64,000 bases of DNA, from assembly GCA_024195265.1 (NCBI GenBank), contig JAJLRJ010000010.1:10122302-10186301 (forward strand), read 5' to 3'. This stretch comes from Dendrophyllia cribrosa. Lineage: Eukaryota > Cnidaria > Anthozoa > Scleractinia > Dendrophylliidae. Each line of letters opens with the position of its first letter. The first letter of the stretch is position 1. The translations under genes and the position numbers were made by a program. Below are positions 61,201 to 64,000 of this stretch, in pieces. The notes under the pieces were generated by a model. That model did no database searches. It saw only the letters and a list, made by a program, of their open reading frames with translations, and was not told the origin of the DNA.

Positions 61201-64000
61201 AAGTGCCTGCGCTAACTTTCAACATTCATTACTTCTTTAATATGTATTCAAACGCCATCAAACTTTGTGACTTTTCCTAAAATTTATCTGGCAGCAATTT
61301 CATATGACAATTTTTTGATCACGTGACTTGACATTTCTATGGCAACAAGATTTTGACAACCATGTTTTTGGAAATTTGCACATTTATACCTTTGAATGAA
61401 GAAAAACAATGTTTATTAGTATAACTTTTGTATTTTTACGTCATTTAGCGTTTATTTATTGGTTTTAATTAATTTTGCGTCAATTTGGACGGTTTTTAAG
61501 AGGTTTTAAAAAAATTCAGAAATCCAAGATGGCGGATCTTGTCATAGCCTTAATGTTCTTGAAGTTACGAAAGGGGGGCAACTTCACCAATTAATTTGAC
61601 AATTCACTGCACCATTCATTCAGTTTTCATTAAAAATTTGCACACGTAAAGTTTACCAGCCCTAAAGTTAAGCCCATAATATCTGCAGTCTGTTTGTGAA
61701 GGATGAGAAACTCACTGGCTTCATATGAACTACTTTGAGGAAGTTTCGCGGCCACACATTTGTTCTTCCGTTTTAAAAAGTGTGTTGAAGACTTCTTGCT
61801 AAGTATAAGCAAATAAAATTATATTTTGCTTTTTTAAACATCCAATTCTCAAAGGTCATCACGTTCTTAACTTACATGTAGTTCAAGCTTTAAAGGAAGC
61901 TTGCGAAAGAGAGTGTACTAAAACCAGTACTGTCGTTCAATGATCGATGCTGTACATGCATGCTGTATGATCATGTAAGTTCCTTGAAACAAAGAAATTT
62001 GCAGCTTTTTGTTAGTTCTCTGAAGAATTAATCAAGCGCCACCCTTTTGTTTTGTTGTCTCGAAACTCGTAGCTCTCAACTCGAAACTTGAATTTTGCGA
62101 CTCAAAACTCTAAACATTTGTCATGGCAACTCAAAATTCGCAACTCTAATCTCAAAGCACTCGACCTTGAAACTCAAAGTTCGAGTAGAGTCGTTGAGTT
62201 TCAAGTGAATGTCAACTACATTTCACAAAAGGGATCCCAGGCTCCTCAACGACAAAAAAGTTAGGATTTGAATGGGATTTTATTGTGAGTTTGATAAGCC
62301 ATTAAAGTGTTACCTCATCAAATGATGTCTACAGTACAGTAATATTGTTTCTACAAATTCAAATATGTTGAGGATTCCTGTTGTGAACCTGGGTTCCCTG
62401 TGATTTCACCAGTACTGTACATATCTCTAAATGTGCATGTACAGCACTTGGTGAATTTATTTATAAGATTCACCCCAATACAATTTTGTTAAAGTATGCC
62501 TGCAAATGTATTGCATTATTAACCTAAGCAAGCGTTGTTCTTTTAATATTCAATTATAGATGGTGCAAACAGTATCACTTGGTACGAGCCTCCCCCAGTT
62601 GAGACCACAACAAATACTGCTGATATTAAAACAGACAACATCCAGCTTGTTGAGGGATCAACCAATGTACCACTTAGCTGGAACTTTACTCTTGGGCAGA
62701 ATCTAAATTTGGTTGTGCTGCAACTCTTGTCAGGCAGTGTTGTAATTGCTACCATTGCGGCATCCGGACAAGCTGAAATTGCAGTTGGTTATAGTGACAG
62801 ATTCAGTGTCAGCTGGATTAATTCCCAAAAAGCCACTCTGGTAATCTTGAAAGTAACTGCTAACAATAATGGAGAATTTTCCTGTAAGGTGACTACTTTA
62901 GGAGGAGGCAGCAAAGTGTGGACACGCAAGATAAAAGTGAATGTTGTTGGTAAGATGATGTTGGTATGATATTAAATTAACATTAAAACCAGTTTAATTT
63001 TTGTTTTCCTTTTCTTTTAATCGCGAACATGAGGAATGGGTGCGAAGGCCCATGCAACCATCATGCAACCAGGCCTACATGTATAGCCTTAGAACCACAT
63101 GATTTCATAGAATGAAAATGTATTTTATCGAATGAAAATATAATTTATCGAATGAAAATATCTTATCGGATGAAAATATGTCTTTACAGCCGATCGATCT
63201 TATATTTTATGCTGTTTGCAATGCGGCCAAATACTATTACATGTAATTGGTGACTATGACAGATTTTTTTTTATTTGCTTGATGGAATCTGCATGGTACT
63301 GTTCTGGTGAGAAAATCTAAAGAAGTTTTTTAATTTCGATATTTCTTTTTCATGATTTGTAGCCGTCTTAAAACGTGAAATTTCCCTTCCAGTGGGGTAC
63401 AATACTGTGCAAGAAGAAATACTAGGGATAGTGATTTGTGACATCAATACCAGATTGCCAGTTTCGTGGTTTCTCAGTTCCGCTCATTTTTTGGTATGCC
63501 CCGAGGAAGAAACATTGGTTTTATTAAGGTGTGTTGTCTATGGTTGTAGCAACACGTACTAAAAAAAAAACGAGGAACCGAGAAAACGCAACTAGCATTC
63601 TGGTATTGATGTCACAGCTGACTATCCCCAGTCTTTCTTTCAGTGCGGTATTGCACCCCACTGAACATACCATTACATGTTTTTAAATAGCTACACTGTA
63701 CATCAGGGTTTTTGTTAGAGCCGGGACACCGGGACCTTTACTCGGCTATTTCAATTCTTGTCTCGGCTATTTTTTTTAAAGAAAAAGGTGCTAAAATATT
63801 TGAATAAATAACTACATTTACTAAAGTTGATGGGCTATTTGATTTTTATTATGAGTCAAATAAAACTGAATCACTATTTATTTTGTTCTATTTATTTATG
63901 CATGCCGTATTTTGTATTGTGTAGCTCATTTTGAGTTCATGATCATGCTAAATTTAGGCTTTATGAAGCAGCACAGATAAATGTATAAACACATTGCCTC
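54316..64000 (+). CDS. Gene C: Ig-domain receptor, RTK paralogue of gene B (5' part)
   Basis: Two exons are visible: signal peptide (54316-54367) and a V-like Ig domain (62560-62949), joined in phase 1 over an 8.2-kb intron. The Ig exon has the same length and phases as gene B's exon 2 and about 94% identity. The intron after it continues to match gene B in inverse orientation to the window end. By homology the gene should encode Ig, SEA and tyrosine kinase domains to the right of the window, but that part is not visible, so kinase activity is inferred. Confidence 0.7.
54869..55053. repeat. Palindrome 4: imperfect foldback in intron 1 of gene C
   Basis: 'acaaatagattccatttgg' at the left pairs with the inverse of 'ccaaaatggaatctatttgt'-type sequence at the right; arms about 72 bp with a few mismatches. 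Probably a short MITE. Confidence 0.8.
55060..56390. other. Intron 1 of gene C, no element resolved
   Basis: AT-rich. A block at 56145-56260 ('gcgtttatttaaaacttggcc' type) is related to 56985-57120. Confidence 0.4.
56399..56486. repeat. Short foldback (about 24-bp arms)
   Basis: 'ccctccccccttatcaatgttg' pairs with the inverse of 'aacattgaatgggggaggggg' with few mismatches. Confidence 0.7.
57549..57690. mobile_element. 142-bp foldback MITE
   Basis: 'tcaataaaggttgctttgg' at the left is the inverse of 'ccaaagcaacctttattga' at the right; 'ggtcattggtaattggg' also pairs. No target duplication assigned. Confidence 0.85.
57962..58973. mobile_element. 1012-bp non-autonomous element with TTAA duplication, complete copy
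   Basis: TTAA at 57958-57961 and 58974-58977. Ends 'cccattgacacctgaa' and the inverse of 'tcaggtgtgaatggg'. An inverted, 5'-truncated relative carrying a nested MITE is at 22936-24165. It contains an interrupted frame with VATTGEHNKREISAVGRSGC, of unknown meaning. In intron 1 of gene C. Confidence 0.85.
58986..59026. repeat. (tta)n microsatellite
   Basis: About 13 pure units of tta, next to the TTAA element. Confidence 0.95.
59240..60090. other. Intron 1 of gene C, nothing recognised
   Basis: AT-rich, no element ends resolved. Confidence 0.35.
60100..60710. mobile_element. Diverged relative of the 24607-25265 MITE
   Basis: 'tgtttatgcgcat', 'actttgca/ctagatttaactc' and 'tctgataaaag' blocks occur in the same order. 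The terminal repeats have decayed. Confidence 0.55.
61149..61560. mobile_element. TTAA-type element copy 2, with 28-base poly-G at 61169-61196
   Basis: Starts with TTAA and 'ccctattcggcctggcggg', then the G run, then 'cacaaagtgcctgcgctaac'. The rest matches 21684-22160. The right end is missing. The G run sits exactly where the other copy's end has a short C run, so it looks like expansion inside the terminal repeat. Confidence 0.7.
62560..62949 (+). CDS. Gene C exon 2: V-like Ig domain
   Basis: 390 nt, acceptor caattatag, donor gttg|gtaaga, phase 1 to phase 1. DGANSITWYEPPP to WTRKIKVNVVG; first Ig cysteine replaced by Trp as in gene B, second present (GEFSCKVTT). Differences from B include K to E, H to Y and S to N changes. 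Confidence 0.92.
63390..63663. mobile_element. MITE with 'cagtggggtacaatac' ends, in gene C
   Basis: Orthologous position and inverse orientation to the copy at 33087-33365 in gene B; inserted before the B/C duplication. Confidence 0.75.

Larger units (their letters stand above)
62065..64000. repeat. Inverted-duplication arm around gene C exon 2
   Basis: 62065-62988 matches 39638-40560 and 62989-64000 matches 32752-33876, both in inverse. The join at 62988/62989 is the empty site of the 5.76-kb insertion in gene B. Homology reaches the window edge. Confidence 0.92.

Overview
The window looks like nuclear DNA of an anthozoan cnidarian, most likely a stony coral. That is an inference from three things: AT-rich, intron-rich and repeat-dense sequence; an immunoglobulin (Ig) + SEA + receptor tyrosine kinase (RTK) architecture that I associate with cnidarian expansions; and DIRS-type, Penelope-like and non-LTR retroelements together with many short inverted-repeat elements. 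No species was identified.

The backbone is three paralogous RTK genes in alternating orientation. Gene A (+ strand) shows only its last two coding exons (1353-1391, cut by a 500-N gap, and 3002-3067). Gene B (- strand) runs from a signal-peptide exon at 51717 down to a stop codon at 13120. I could place 18 exons whose splice phases agree, except for one missing exon inside the SEA domain. Gene C (+ strand) starts at 54316 with its own signal-peptide exon and a second exon at 62560-62949, then leaves the window. A and B converge tail to tail; B and C diverge head to head. B encodes signal peptide, three Ig-like domains, a SEA-like domain, one membrane helix, a tyrosine-rich juxtamembrane segment, a kinase with all catalytic motifs, and a short tail with two tyrosines. 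The last coding exon of A and B encodes the same 21 residues. The first Ig exon of B and C is 390 nt in both and about 94% identical in protein, yet their signal-peptide exons are unrelated.

Layout: 1-4.1 kb, end of gene A and its 3' flank; 4.2-12.8 kb, intergenic repeats (TTAA-flanked MITEs, a pogo-like MITE, two LINE remnants, a perfect tandem duplication, a tRNA-derived repeat); 13.1-40.1 kb, gene B exons, with a 5.76-kb nested inverted-repeat insertion at 33877-39637 that is absent from the matching site of gene C; 40.1-51.7 kb, intron 1 of B, filled with a decayed DIRS element (gag, RT, RNase H tail, tyrosine recombinase), a Penelope GIY-YIG fragment, a DDE transposase fragment and an unknown 184-residue ORF; 51.7-54.3 kb, the shared B/C intergenic region with three long palindromes; 54.3-64 kb, gene C and its repeat-filled first intron.

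The most notable points are the alternating inverted RTK array, the palindrome cluster exactly between the two divergent start exons, the exchange of signal-peptide exons, the datable insertion in gene B, and recurrent hammerhead-like cores in several inverted repeats. Gaps, long poly-G/C tracts and perfect palindromes are also places where an assembly can be wrong, so several claims need long reads.
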